The notes under the pieces are model-generated. The model did no database searches. It saw only the letters and a list, made by a program, of their open reading frames with translations, and was not told the DNA's origin. Below are positions 27,788 to 35,572 of a DNA stretch of 64,000 nucleotides, one piece after another (the stretch's first letter is position 1; each line of letters begins with the position of its first letter). The DNA is from Campylobacter concisus (GTDB taxonomy: Bacteria > Campylobacterota > Campylobacteria > Campylobacterales > Campylobacteraceae): positions 1-64,000 of the forward strand of contig NZ_JAAKZC010000002.1 in assembly GCF_015230015.1 (NCBI RefSeq), given 5' to 3'. The position numbers and the translations under genes are program-made.

Positions 27788-28147
27788 TTACTTATCCATA
27801 AATAAAGAACAAGAAACCCCTTTAACAGCTAAACCGCCAACTTCAAGATGCGTTTTAATAAGCGTAGATAATTCATTTTCATTTTTAGTTTTCTTAACAT
27901 TATGAAGTAAAATTTGCTTACACATACGATTTTTATTAGATACAAAAGCTTTAAATTGCTTATTGTAATTAAAGTCATCAGGGGGGAAAGTTGTTTTTTG
28001 AGTTTCAAACTCAACTTTATAAATATATTTTATTTCAGCAGTCGAAACAGCAGTAAGAAAAGCAACAAGATCAGGCACGCTCTTCGCTTCAAGCGTAGAA
28101 GTGATCACTCGATTACCTTGTTGTTGAGTTATTTTGTATATAGGCAT
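27788..28147 (-). CDS. Unknown virus protein
   Basis: 119 residues, soluble and lysine-rich. The ribosome site is AAGGAT before the ATG. It overlaps the end of the 270-residue gene by 35 bases. No signal peptide, membrane helix or recognised motif. Confidence 0.6.
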   Translation of the reverse strand: MPIYKITQQQGNRVITSTLEAKSVPDLVAFLTAVSTAEIKYIYKVEFETQKTTFPPDDFNYNKQFKAFVSNKNRMCKQILLHNVKKTKNENELSTLIKTHLEVGGLAVKGVSCSLFMDK

Positions 28148-28925
28148 AATAATCCTTTTTTAAAAATTTAAAAACAGAAAAACAAGATTTATGATATTTG
28201 CAAGCCATAACATCATCATAAAATTTTTGATAAGAAGATAAAAAACCCTGCTTAAATAAAGGGAAAAAATCCGGAAAATCATAAACAAAACCAGAACTAC
28301 AAAGATTAAAAAAAGCAGAATGAAAGGGGAGACGAACAACAAAATCAGGGGAAGAACCATAACGATTAAAAACACTAGAAACACCGGGAACAAAGAAAAA
28401 AGGACTTGAAGAGCCATAACAATGGGGGTCATAAAAATCAAGCTCACTTTTACACTTACCAAAATCAAGAACGCAAGAAGTAAAAAAATAAAAAAAATCA
28501 GAAGTAGGATTATCAAAAAGCAACTCAGGAACCAAATAAGAAGACATATCAGAAGCACTAGGCAACTCAACCATTGTATCATTGCCAAAAGGGGTCAAAA
28601 AATCAGCACCCAAAGCATAGCGGAAATCATCTTCGTTGTCAGGATCAGGGAAAAACATATGTAAAGGGGCATTAGCTTGCTCCCAATAATAATCATGATA
28701 ATTAGCCATATAAAACAGCGTTTTAAAAAGATCAACATCATCTTTTAAAGAAAAATCATATCTAGAAGCATTGAGACGAGCCATAAGCTGAGTTTGTTTA
28801 TTCTCATTTTTTCTATACCAACGATAAGTCATAGGATTAATCTCAAAAAAACAACGAAAAACACGAGTAACATTAAGTGAAGTAATAGGCTTCTCAGCAC
28901 AACACCCACATAAAAGAGATACCAC
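28113..28925 (-). CDS. Unknown Phe/Tyr/Cys-rich virus protein
   Basis: 270 residues, GTG start overlapping the preceding TAG (TAGTG), so translation is coupled. It is very rich in aromatic residues and carries a C-G-C-C cluster at residues 6-9 and several other Cys. It has no long membrane helix. Its size and aromatic content could fit a virion component such as a spike or capsid protein; this is inference. Confidence 0.6.
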   Translation of the reverse strand: MVSLLCGCCAEKPITSLNVTRVFRCFFEINPMTYRWYRKNENKQTQLMARLNASRYDFSLKDDVDLFKTLFYMANYHDYYWEQANAPLHMFFPDPDNEDDFRYALGADFLTPFGNDTMVELPSASDMSSYLVPELLFDNPTSDFFYFFTSCVLDFGKCKSELDFYDPHCYGSSSPFFFVPGVSSVFNRYGSSPDFVVRLPFHSAFFNLCSSGFVYDFPDFFPLFKQGFLSSYQKFYDDVMACKYHKSCFSVFKFLKKDYYAYIQNNSTTR

Positions 28926-29122
28926 TATTCTTTACCTACAAGATCTTGACAAAGAATTTTAAGAAGACGATTTGTCTCTTCAAGAGAGCCAATATCCTTT
29001 TTCTCTTCAGGCTTATTAACAATATGATCGTTTAAAATTTTCTCAATACGAGCAAGAATAGCCCCAAGAGTATCAAACTTTTTCATCTCTTCAGCAAATG
29101 CACTTTCACAATCAAGAGCCAC
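28925..29122 (-). CDS. Small unknown virus protein
   Basis: 65 residues from the GTG at 29122, chosen because GGAAAGGAT lies 8 bases upstream. A GTG at 29140 would add six residues but reads through that ribosome site. Acidic and helical, probably coiled-coil. It overlaps both neighbours. Confidence 0.5.
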   Translation of the reverse strand: MALDCESAFAEEMKKFDTLGAILARIEKILNDHIVNKPEEKKDIGSLEETNRLLKILCQDLVGKE

Positions 29123-29876
29123 GATTTTTATCCTTTCCACTAAAATAACCCAAGCCGTTCATCATAGTAATAAACATCTCACTAAGACCCAAAACATTAC
29201 CACTATCATCAGTAACAAACATAAAATCAGCAACGTGATTTAAAGCATCGATATCGATCTTATCACTTCCAGTTATACGCCTTAAAACTTCTTTATCTTG
29301 TGGAGTGAAACGAGAGCTAAAAAGCTTAAAAAGCAAAGTTTGATTTATATTATCAACCTTAGCCTTTGCATATTGAAATTCTTGATTTTTAGTTTCTAAA
29401 ATATGCTGACGCTGCCCAACAATAACATTTGCATTTTGTAAAGCGGAGCTATTAGAATTATTAGTATTAATGATTTGGTTACCACAATTAACAAGAACTT
29501 GAGCAACACCAACACGATCAGAAAAATTACCAGTTAAAAAGCCAATCATGCGATTAAGCTTTGCTCCTTTAATCTTTCCAAGCTTATTTTTAGCATACCG
29601 ACCAAGCGGAGAGAGTAAAGCGATAACACCAGCATAAACAATAGACATTATTTTGCTAACTACATTTTCTTGAATTTGGATATATTTCATCAAAGCGGCG
29701 CTAAACATAATCGTAATACCGCTATTAATAGCATCCTTTAAAATGCCGTCATCCATACCACTATTTTTTAAACGTTTTAAAACTTGATCGTAAGCAACAT
29801 TATAAGTAAGGTCTTCAAACATCTCATCAATACCAAGTTTTAAAATTCTACCTGCTTCAGATTGTTTCTCAGCCAT
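29112..29876 (-). CDS. Membrane-associated unknown virus protein
   Basis: 254 residues with one or two hydrophobic stretches (about 48-65 and 70-90) followed by a basic segment (K-N-K-L-G-K-I-K-G-A-K) and a Gln/Asn-rich helical part. No Walker A. Its ATG overlaps the stop of the 413-residue gene (TAATG). Candidate for an internal-membrane or assembly protein. Confidence 0.6.
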   Translation of the reverse strand: MAEKQSEAGRILKLGIDEMFEDLTYNVAYDQVLKRLKNSGMDDGILKDAINSGITIMFSAALMKYIQIQENVVSKIMSIVYAGVIALLSPLGRYAKNKLGKIKGAKLNRMIGFLTGNFSDRVGVAQVLVNCGNQIINTNNSNSSALQNANVIVGQRQHILETKNQEFQYAKAKVDNINQTLLFKLFSSRFTPQDKEVLRRITGSDKIDIDALNHVADFMFVTDDSGNVLGLSEMFITMMNGLGYFSGKDKNRGS

Positions 29877-31117
29877 TATTTAACATCCTTAAGTAATGTT
29901 TTACTAGGTAATTCAGTATCAAAAAGATCTTTAAAATTTGGCATAGGCAAATCAAAAAGATCAAGAGCTTCATTATCTAGCTCAAAATTATTTTCATCGG
30001 TATAAGTGCGAGCTTGAACGGCTTGACGAGATAAAGCTATCTCACGCGGCGAAGCCTTTGCGATAGTGTTGCCGTCAAGGTCTTTAATAGCAACTGAAGT
30101 TTTATCATACTCCGCCTTTTCTTTATAAATTTCAAGTGTTTTGGTAGAGTTTTCACTAAGTATTTTTTGATTTTCAGCATAAGAAGCTGGCAAAGAAATT
30201 TCAACAGGACGGTCAAGGCTCAAAGAAGCATCAACACGATTCTTAACATCAACTTTTGCATCAAGTTTTACACCTGCCAAGCCTTCTTTTATAGCCTGCG
30301 AATAACCCTTTGTGCTATCAACAAGCTTAGCAGAGTTTTCAGCGACTTTAATTAAATTTTGATTATAAATTTTTTGATTTTCACCGATAGTTGATATATA
30401 TTTAGAAATTTCGCTATTAATATTTGCTTGAGATTTTAGAACTTCTTTAAAATTTACATCAGCCGAAACAACCGAACCACTACCAACATTTGTATTTGTA
30501 TGAGTTTCAGTTTTAAAAGAAGTTAAATCATTTTCAAAAATACGATCACCATTTATAGGGTTATAAAACTTTTGAGTGATAGGATCAAGCCAAAAACCAT
30601 TACTGTCTTTTATAACACGTCCTTTAATGGTAAAAGGCTGACTATATAAATTTTCACGCCTAACGATAGCTTCTTGATTTGCTTCAGCCTTGCTCTTATC
30701 ATTTGGATTTACATTTTTGTTTTCTTCTACGGATTGAGAAGCAGATAAAGAAGAAGAAAGTAACCCAGAACAAAGAATTTGCAAAATTTGATTTTGATTA
30801 GCGAGAATATTAAGTAAATTTGTATTAGGCAAAAAATTACCCAACTTAGAAGCATCAGCAGGAGCAGGCTTCTCACTTTCAGTTTTAATAGATGAAACAA
30901 CTTCACTATTTTTAGTAACAATATTGCCTAAAACTTCATCTGAAGAACTGCTATTTTGCAACTGCTTTTCAACATATTTACTGAGACCAAACAAAGCAGC
31001 ACCAGCAACGATACCACCAGCCCCAGCAGTAACATCAGCTGAATTAATTGTTATAGGCTTGAAATCATTTGAATTTTTTGGAGCAGACCAAAAATTAGAA
31101 TTAATACGAGCTGGCAT
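29876..31117 (-). CDS. Large unknown virus protein with glycine-rich hydrophobic N-terminus
   Basis: 413 residues. A Gly/Ala-rich hydrophobic stretch (about 30-48) is followed by Ser/Asn-rich and long helical regions (about 230-350) that look like coiled coil, and an acidic C-terminus. This layout recalls DNA-pilot or minor virion proteins of small phages, such as microvirus VP2/H, but I cannot show homology. Start and stop overlap both neighbours, so it is part of one translation-coupled block. Confidence 0.6.
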   Translation of the reverse strand: MPARINSNFWSAPKNSNDFKPITINSADVTAGAGGIVAGAALFGLSKYVEKQLQNSSSSDEVLGNIVTKNSEVVSSIKTESEKPAPADASKLGNFLPNTNLLNILANQNQILQILCSGLLSSSLSASQSVEENKNVNPNDKSKAEANQEAIVRRENLYSQPFTIKGRVIKDSNGFWLDPITQKFYNPINGDRIFENDLTSFKTETHTNTNVGSGSVVSADVNFKEVLKSQANINSEISKYISTIGENQKIYNQNLIKVAENSAKLVDSTKGYSQAIKEGLAGVKLDAKVDVKNRVDASLSLDRPVEISLPASYAENQKILSENSTKTLEIYKEKAEYDKTSVAIKDLDGNTIAKASPREIALSRQAVQARTYTDENNFELDNEALDLFDLPMPNFKDLFDTELPSKTLLKDVK

Positions 31118-31905
31118 TATAAAGTATCCATATGTGGAGTATCAAGAACATTAGCAATACCAATTTTAAAATCAACGCCTTCTTCTTCTTGATAACCAGT
31201 TACTTCTTCAAAATTATTACCACCAAAAATATAACGAAGTAAAACAGCCTCTTTATATTGTTTTGCATCATCTAAATTTGCACGATCAAGTAAAGAAGCA
31301 GGACAAAAAAGACGTTGCAAAAATATTTCATTTAATTTCGAAGAAGCAAAATTAATACTCCAAAGCTCATAAAAAACAATAATTTTAAAAGAACTCAAAT
31401 GTAAAGAATAAGCCTTATTAACAAGAAACAAATTAGTAAAACCACTTACAGCAACAAGAGAACCGGGAGCTAAAGAAGCGAAAGGATTACCATTATTATT
31501 TAAATTTAAAGATAAATCTTTAAAAGAAGGTCTATCGCCATCTACAAAAGTTGCTTTCAAAGAGTCAAGCTCAGCTTTTAAAGCAGAAGATGCCGTGCCA
31601 TAATCAACTTCAGGATAAAGCCCACTAACATAATAATCAAAAGAAGGCTTAAAACCAAAACCACGAAAAAGCATACGATCACAACTAAAAAATTCATTAT
31701 TACCATTATAAAGCGGAAAAGAAAAATCTTTAATCATCAAAGTATTAGTATCAGTATTTTTATAAAATTGAATGCTAGAAGTTTCATAGAAATAAGGTCG
31801 ATCAGATACATGATGAAAAACAAAACTAATCCGCCCCTTAGCAGTAGAAGCATAATAATGAGGCAATTCAGCACCACGAACAACATCAGAAAACTGAAGT
31901 GACAT
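31117..31905 (-). CDS. Unknown virus protein, weak candidate for major capsid protein
   Basis: 262 residues, aromatic and beta-rich in the first half (F-V-F-H-H-V, D-F-S-F-P-L-Y-N-G) and more helical in the last third. A strong AAGGAG site indicates high expression. Length is close to that of small double-jelly-roll capsid proteins (PM2 P2 is about 270 residues). No motif allows a firm call; structure prediction would decide. Confidence 0.55.
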   Translation of the reverse strand: MSLQFSDVVRGAELPHYYASTAKGRISFVFHHVSDRPYFYETSSIQFYKNTDTNTLMIKDFSFPLYNGNNEFFSCDRMLFRGFGFKPSFDYYVSGLYPEVDYGTASSALKAELDSLKATFVDGDRPSFKDLSLNLNNNGNPFASLAPGSLVAVSGFTNLFLVNKAYSLHLSSFKIIVFYELWSINFASSKLNEIFLQRLFCPASLLDRANLDDAKQYKEAVLLRYIFGGNNFEEVTGYQEEEGVDFKIGIANVLDTPHMDTL

Positions 31906-31914
31906 AAAAACTCC

Positions 31915-32214
31915 TTAAAATAAATCTAATTTAAATTGTTTAATAGCAAATATATATTTACGACCATTTCGAAGCGAATAGCCGTGATCTTCTAAAAGCT
32001 TTTTTAAATTTGTCTGCTTAAAAAGCTCGTTTAATTCGTCAAAAGCAGAATACAAAGATCGACGGCTACCAACAACAATATCAGCCCAAACAAAGCCCAA
32101 CTTTTTAGCATAAAGCCTTTTAATAAAGGGGCTTTTAATATCAATACAATAAATTTCATCACCACCACGCAAAAGATCACTTATTAAGCTACCATAAGCA
32201 TTTAACTTCTTCAT
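31915..32214 (-). CDS. Small unknown virus protein next to Rep
   Basis: 99 residues, basic, with no membrane helix. The ATG overlaps the Rep stop (ATGA), so it is translated with Rep. It may help replication or regulation. No family recognised. Confidence 0.6.
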   Translation of the reverse strand: MKKLNAYGSLISDLLRGGDEIYCIDIKSPFIKRLYAKKLGFVWADIVVGSRRSLYSAFDELNELFKQTNLKKLLEDHGYSLRNGRKYIFAIKQFKLDLF

Positions 32215-33632
32215 TTAATAGCCTTTAAAGCCGTTTCAATAGGACGCTTGTAATCATTATTTCTTATTTGAGAAATTGCAACAAAAAAATCACTTAAAGA
32301 AGCAGTAAAAACATCAAAAAGCGGGTTATCAACATCTAAATTTTGATTTTTTATAGTCTTTTCATTTTTTAAAAAATTACCTGCAAGCTTTGATAAACCA
32401 TATTCGTGAAGACTTAAGCCGTCCTTTTCAAGGTCTTTTAAGGTTTCGGTGAAAACATAAATAAAATTTTCACCGCTAACACCTAAATTTGTATAAACCG
32501 CACTAACAAAAGCCTTTAAAGCCATTTTTGCTTTTTTGATATCTCTTGACTGAATAAGATCATGCATAGTAAGAGCTTTAAATTTATCATCGCCCCAAGT
32601 AGATATAAAATCCCAAAATTTAAGCCGATTAGTATCAAGATCACATCTTTGGTAAATTTTACGCACGCTTTCAGACTGAATAGCCCCAGCAGTTAAACGA
32701 TTGACTTCATCATCAGTTAGATCATACCATTTACAAATGCTAAGCCCCTGCGACCAAAATGCCCCTAAATGGCTGAAAATATAGTTTATCTCGTTTTCTT
32801 CATTGATAGGAATTAGCCTTTTAATTGCCAAACGTCCAAATTCTGCTTCGTGTCTGAAAACAAAAAGATCGATTTTTGGATTAAATCCGTTAATCTCCCA
32901 TTTCGTAAAAATTAGAGTAGATATATTTTTGCTTTGAACTTGTTTTATCTTGTCATAAACCCTAAACATGTGTGGATTTTTGCCAAAGCTTACACCTTCA
33001 AAACGCGTAAAACGCATAAAATTATTTACATTTATTTCGGCGATATCGCTAAAAATAGCCGAATTTTCATCAATTATTAAATCGTCATCATCTTTTTTAT
33101 ATTGATCGGAGTAATTAGAAATTCTCTTTAAACTTCTAAATTTTAAAAAGTCTTGTGGAGTATATTTTATCCCAGTTACATCAGTAGCTAGATCAAGCCT
33201 TAGCACGCTTACACGGAAATTTACCCCAAATATATCATTTAAAAATTTATTTACAAACTCATAAGCCCTAATATGCCCATATTTAAGCAAAAATACACTT
33301 CTAAACTGAATTTTTAAATGATATAGCCCCTTTGGCTTAAATTTTGTGTCCGAAATAGTGCAAAAAATATCATCATTTGCAAAATAACCAAAATATTGCC
33401 CCAAACCCTTACTTGATACTTTGAAATTACCATATTCAAAGCCCAAATCATCAAGCACATACTTTTCGCCAAACGTGCGAAGATTTTGCGCCTGCTGTTT
33501 AAGCATAGCAATTTTACGAATAAAAGCCGAAAATTTAGTATTAAAATATTTTTCATCGGTGCAATTAACCCCAATTACTAAAGTGTCGATACCTTGATGA
33601 AGTATTTTAAATCTATCGTCTTTATAAATCAT
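32211..33632 (-). CDS. Rolling-circle replication initiator (Rep_trans/RstA-like)
   Basis: 473 residues. The pattern L-R-L-D-L-A-T-D-V near residue 145, F-R-V-Y-D-K-I-K near 230 and F-R-H-E-A-E-F near 260 matches replication initiation factors of the Rep_trans group, found in filamentous phages (RstA) and rolling-circle plasmids. Such proteins nick the double-strand origin through a Tyr and start displacement synthesis. About 200 further C-terminal residues are unassigned. Two hairpins lie just upstream of the start. I see no helicase Walker A. Confidence 0.75.
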   Translation of the reverse strand: MIYKDDRFKILHQGIDTLVIGVNCTDEKYFNTKFSAFIRKIAMLKQQAQNLRTFGEKYVLDDLGFEYGNFKVSSKGLGQYFGYFANDDIFCTISDTKFKPKGLYHLKIQFRSVFLLKYGHIRAYEFVNKFLNDIFGVNFRVSVLRLDLATDVTGIKYTPQDFLKFRSLKRISNYSDQYKKDDDDLIIDENSAIFSDIAEINVNNFMRFTRFEGVSFGKNPHMFRVYDKIKQVQSKNISTLIFTKWEINGFNPKIDLFVFRHEAEFGRLAIKRLIPINEENEINYIFSHLGAFWSQGLSICKWYDLTDDEVNRLTAGAIQSESVRKIYQRCDLDTNRLKFWDFISTWGDDKFKALTMHDLIQSRDIKKAKMALKAFVSAVYTNLGVSGENFIYVFTETLKDLEKDGLSLHEYGLSKLAGNFLKNEKTIKNQNLDVDNPLFDVFTASLSDFFVAISQIRNNDYKRPIETALKAIK

Positions 33633-33665
33633 TTTCTTTAACCTTAAGTAAAGTTTAGCTTGTCC

Positions 33666-33712
33666 CGCCTAACCTTGCTGATAGTCTAGGCGTGGGGCTA
33701 AGTTCTAGCCCC
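33666..33712 (-). other. Twin hairpins upstream of rep, alternative nick/origin site
   Basis: CGCCTA (33666-33671) pairs with TAGGCG (33687-33692), and directly beside it GGGGCTA (33694-33700) pairs with TAGCCCC (33706-33712). They fill the 86-base gap between the ssDNA-binding-like gene and rep. A double-strand origin next to rep is common in rolling-circle replicons; a translational control element is the alternative. Confidence 0.4.
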
Positions 33713-33718
33713 TATTTT

Positions 33719-34171
33719 TCAAGCATTTGAGCCGTTTTTTATACTCTCCATTTTTAGCATTGCCGTGACAAAGCTATCAATGGCAGGGACAAATTTATTA
33801 AAAACAACAACGGGGGTTGAGTTATAAGCATCCTTGTAAAGTCTATATTCAATCTTGCCACTAGCAATATATACTTCATCTTCTTTTAAGTCTAAATATT
33901 GCTCTTGCGTTATTCTCGTCGTATGCTCGCCACCGCTGTTAAGCGCAACGAAAGTGACAACATAGCTATCATCCCACTTCTCAAACTCGCCAAACTCATT
34001 TACAACTGGATTATTGTCCTTGTCAAATTTTTGTTTGCCTTCAATCTTCTTAACTTTTAGAACCTTTATCTTTTGTTCGAAATAATCAGCGTTTTGATTA
34101 AGCGACTGGTAAATTTCGCGATAAAGTGTTTCGTTTGTGCTATCCATTAATGGAGCTGTGCTTTTTGCCAT
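33719..34171 (-). CDS. Probable ssDNA-binding protein of the virus
   Basis: 150 residues with an OB-fold-like alternation of beta segments and aromatic residues (Y-V-V-T-F-V-A-L-N, V-Y-I-A-S-G-K-I-E-Y-R-L-Y, P-V-V-V-F-N-K-F). Its size and place directly before Rep match phage ssDNA-binding proteins. The ribosome site is AAGGAT. It overlaps the HTH gene by 32 bases. The call rests on context more than on motifs. Confidence 0.55.
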   Translation of the reverse strand: MAKSTAPLMDSTNETLYREIYQSLNQNADYFEQKIKVLKVKKIEGKQKFDKDNNPVVNEFGEFEKWDDSYVVTFVALNSGGEHTTRITQEQYLDLKEDEVYIASGKIEYRLYKDAYNSTPVVVFNKFVPAIDSFVTAMLKMESIKNGSNA

Positions 34172-34346
34172 TGTTTATCCTTTTTGAAAAAATTTGATTT
34201 TTAAGTAAATATCTATTGCCAATAATCTGCGAAAGATAAGCCTTGCTAATCTTTAAATGATCGCAAAGATCAGCCCTTGTTAAAGTTGTTTTAGTTGATA
34301 AAATTTCAAGGACTGAAAGAATAAGCTTGTAATGTATCTTTCGCAC
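34140..34346 (-). CDS. Small helix-turn-helix protein
   Basis: 68 residues with a helix-turn-helix pattern (T-R-A-D-L-C-D-H-L-K-I-S-K-A-Y-L-S-Q-I-I, about residues 23-42). GTG start overlapping the TAG of the recombinase gene (TAGTG). It probably regulates the virus operon. Confidence 0.7.
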   Translation of the reverse strand: MRKIHYKLILSVLEILSTKTTLTRADLCDHLKISKAYLSQIIGNRYLLKNQIFSKRINNGKKHSSING

Positions 34347-35302
34347 TAAATAGCCTTTATCTCAGCATGAAATGGAAACAAGCTTTTTAAATAGCGAACT
34401 ATCGCGCACATAACAGCAACAATAGCAACCATTTTCTTTTTACCATTAGCGATTAAACGATCATAACGTGCTTTAAATTTCTCATTAAAACGAACGGCGC
34501 ACAAAGCGGACATAAATAAAATACGTCTTATGTTGGAGCTACCCATTTTATTTATCTTTTGGCTTTTATACACGCTTGATCCACTTTGAAAAATTCTAGG
34601 GCTAAGACCGAGAAAACTAATGAACTGCTTTTCAGACTTATCACGATTAAAATGCAGTTGTGGGAATAAATTTAAAGCTAGATCGATGCCAAAGCCTTTA
34701 TTACTTTTAATAATTTCTTCGGTTTCAGGAATAGTTTTTTTAACAAGATCGAAAGCCAACTTTTGAAGCATAGATTGAAGCTTTGCGATCTCTTTTATAA
34801 GATTTTCTATAACGTCATCAATAACGCTATTATTTACATTTTTTTGAGATTGTTTAAAATTTTTAAGTTGAGTGTTAAGCTTTTGAAGTAAATTTAAAGT
34901 CGAATTGTAACTTTTAATTTGTAAATATTCGGCGTTATATTTATCAGGCAGGATTTCGCTTTTAAAGGTCCTAGCATAAACAGCCAAACCATAACTATCA
35001 CTTACATCAGTTTTTATAGTGCTAAGATGCTTTAAAAACAAAGAAGTCTTATATGGATTTGTAACGTTATATCTAATATTTAAATCAGATAGAGCCTTTT
35101 GAAGTGCTAAATGATAATTTGAAGTTGCTTCAAAAACAACTAAAATTTCATCATTTTTAAAACTATTAAAATAAACTTTAATAAGTTCATAATTGTTAGG
35201 CAGGGTTTCAAACTTAGCTTTTTCACTTGCGATAGAAGTTAAAAAACAAACGTCGATTTTATCTTTAGAAACATCAACACCGCAAAAAAACGCTTTTTTC
35301 AT
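34346..35302 (-). CDS. IS110-family (Piv/MooV-like) DEDD recombinase
   Basis: 318 residues, normal for the family. The N-terminal RuvC-like domain shows G-V-D-V-S-K-D-K-I-D-V (Asp near 9), V-F-E-A-T-S-N-Y-H (Glu near 59) and K-T-D-V-S-D-S-Y-G (Asp pair near 100). The C-terminal Transposase_20 domain shows F-L-G-L-S-P, a Q-S-G-S-S nucleophile-serine region, and G-S-S-N-I-R-R-I-L-F. Its stop overlaps the start of the HTH gene, so it is part of the virus operon rather than a stray insertion. IS110 enzymes act with bridge RNAs; Piv relatives integrate Neisseria filamentous phages. Confidence 0.9.
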   Translation of the reverse strand: MKKAFFCGVDVSKDKIDVCFLTSIASEKAKFETLPNNYELIKVYFNSFKNDEILVVFEATSNYHLALQKALSDLNIRYNVTNPYKTSLFLKHLSTIKTDVSDSYGLAVYARTFKSEILPDKYNAEYLQIKSYNSTLNLLQKLNTQLKNFKQSQKNVNNSVIDDVIENLIKEIAKLQSMLQKLAFDLVKKTIPETEEIIKSNKGFGIDLALNLFPQLHFNRDKSEKQFISFLGLSPRIFQSGSSVYKSQKINKMGSSNIRRILFMSALCAVRFNEKFKARYDRLIANGKKKMVAIVAVMCAIVRYLKSLFPFHAEIKAI

Positions 35303-35407
35303 TTTGATACTCCGAAATAAAATTTAGGTTATGTTTCTTTCTTGTATTCAGTGTTAAACACTAAGATTTTTAACCGAAACATTAACCATAAGCCCAAAAT
35401 CTAAGGC
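35303..35407 (-). promoter_or_regulatory. Leader of the virus operon; candidate promoter, operator and bridge-RNA region
   Basis: About 105 bases between the recombinase start and the right inverted repeat. A CGGAG ribosome site precedes the recombinase ATG. AGTGTTAAACACT (35350-35362) is a near-perfect palindrome suited to an operator, and TTAACC occurs twice (35380-35400 area). In the IS110 group the bridge RNA is made from the end upstream of the recombinase; in the IS1111 group it lies downstream. I cannot tell which applies. Confidence 0.4.
35396..35407 (-). repeat. Right 12-bp inverted repeat of the virus
   Basis: AAAATCTAAGGC, the exact reverse complement of the left copy at 24951-24962. 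Similarity beyond the 12 bases is weak. Confidence 0.5.
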
Positions 35408-35455
35408 ACAGCGTAAAACCGCTTAATTTAGTAGCAGGGACTTATGGAAAATTTT

Positions 35456-35511
35456 ATAAAATCAAAAGAGAAAAAGACGAAACGAGATGTATAAATTCTC
35501 TTTGATTTTAT
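35456..35511 (+). other. Long A/T hairpin upstream of murC
   Basis: ATAAAATCAAAAGAGAA pairs with TTCTCTTTGATTTTAT with one bulged base, around a spacer of about 24 bases. It lies outside the right inverted repeat, between the virus and murC. It could be an old terminator of the interrupted operon, part of the recombinase target, or a leader element of murC. Confidence 0.4.
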
Positions 35512-35572
35512 GGAAGTATCATACAAAATTTAGTAGTTTTTGTTAAAATCACGAAAAACTTAAGGATAAAAT

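Larger units (their letters stand above)
24951..35407 (-). mobile_element. Integrated, probably ssDNA, lytic virus with IS110-family recombinase
   Basis: All genes from 24983 to 35302 point leftward, mostly with overlapping stops and starts. Order of transcription: IS110-like recombinase, HTH protein, ssDNA-binding-like protein, rolling-circle Rep, about nine unknowns, hairpin region, two small proteins, spanin pair, holin, M15 endolysin. The 12-mer GCCTTAGATTTT (24951-24962) recurs inverted at 35396-35407, marking probable ends near both boundaries. It interrupts an otherwise Campylobacter-like order between yjbR and murC. There is no Walker A protein, tail gene or Zot. Size (about 10.4 kb) and Rep resemble small circular phages such as the FLiP or PM2 types, but I see no proof of capsid type. 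Confidence 0.8.

Noticed and set aside
25326-33632. A zot-bearing inovirus like those reported from C. concisus
   Set aside because: No protein here has a Walker A motif of Zot/pI type, and a lysis cassette is present, which filamentous phages do not need.
34346-35302. A simple IS110 insertion sequence unrelated to the neighbouring genes
   Set aside because: Its stop overlaps the start of the HTH gene and the whole virus block follows in the same direction, so it belongs to the virus operon.
35341-35407. Direct att repeat TTCAG...AAGATTTT shared with the left end
   Set aside because: Only short, gapped similarity to 24946-24964; weaker than the exact 12-bp inverted match.
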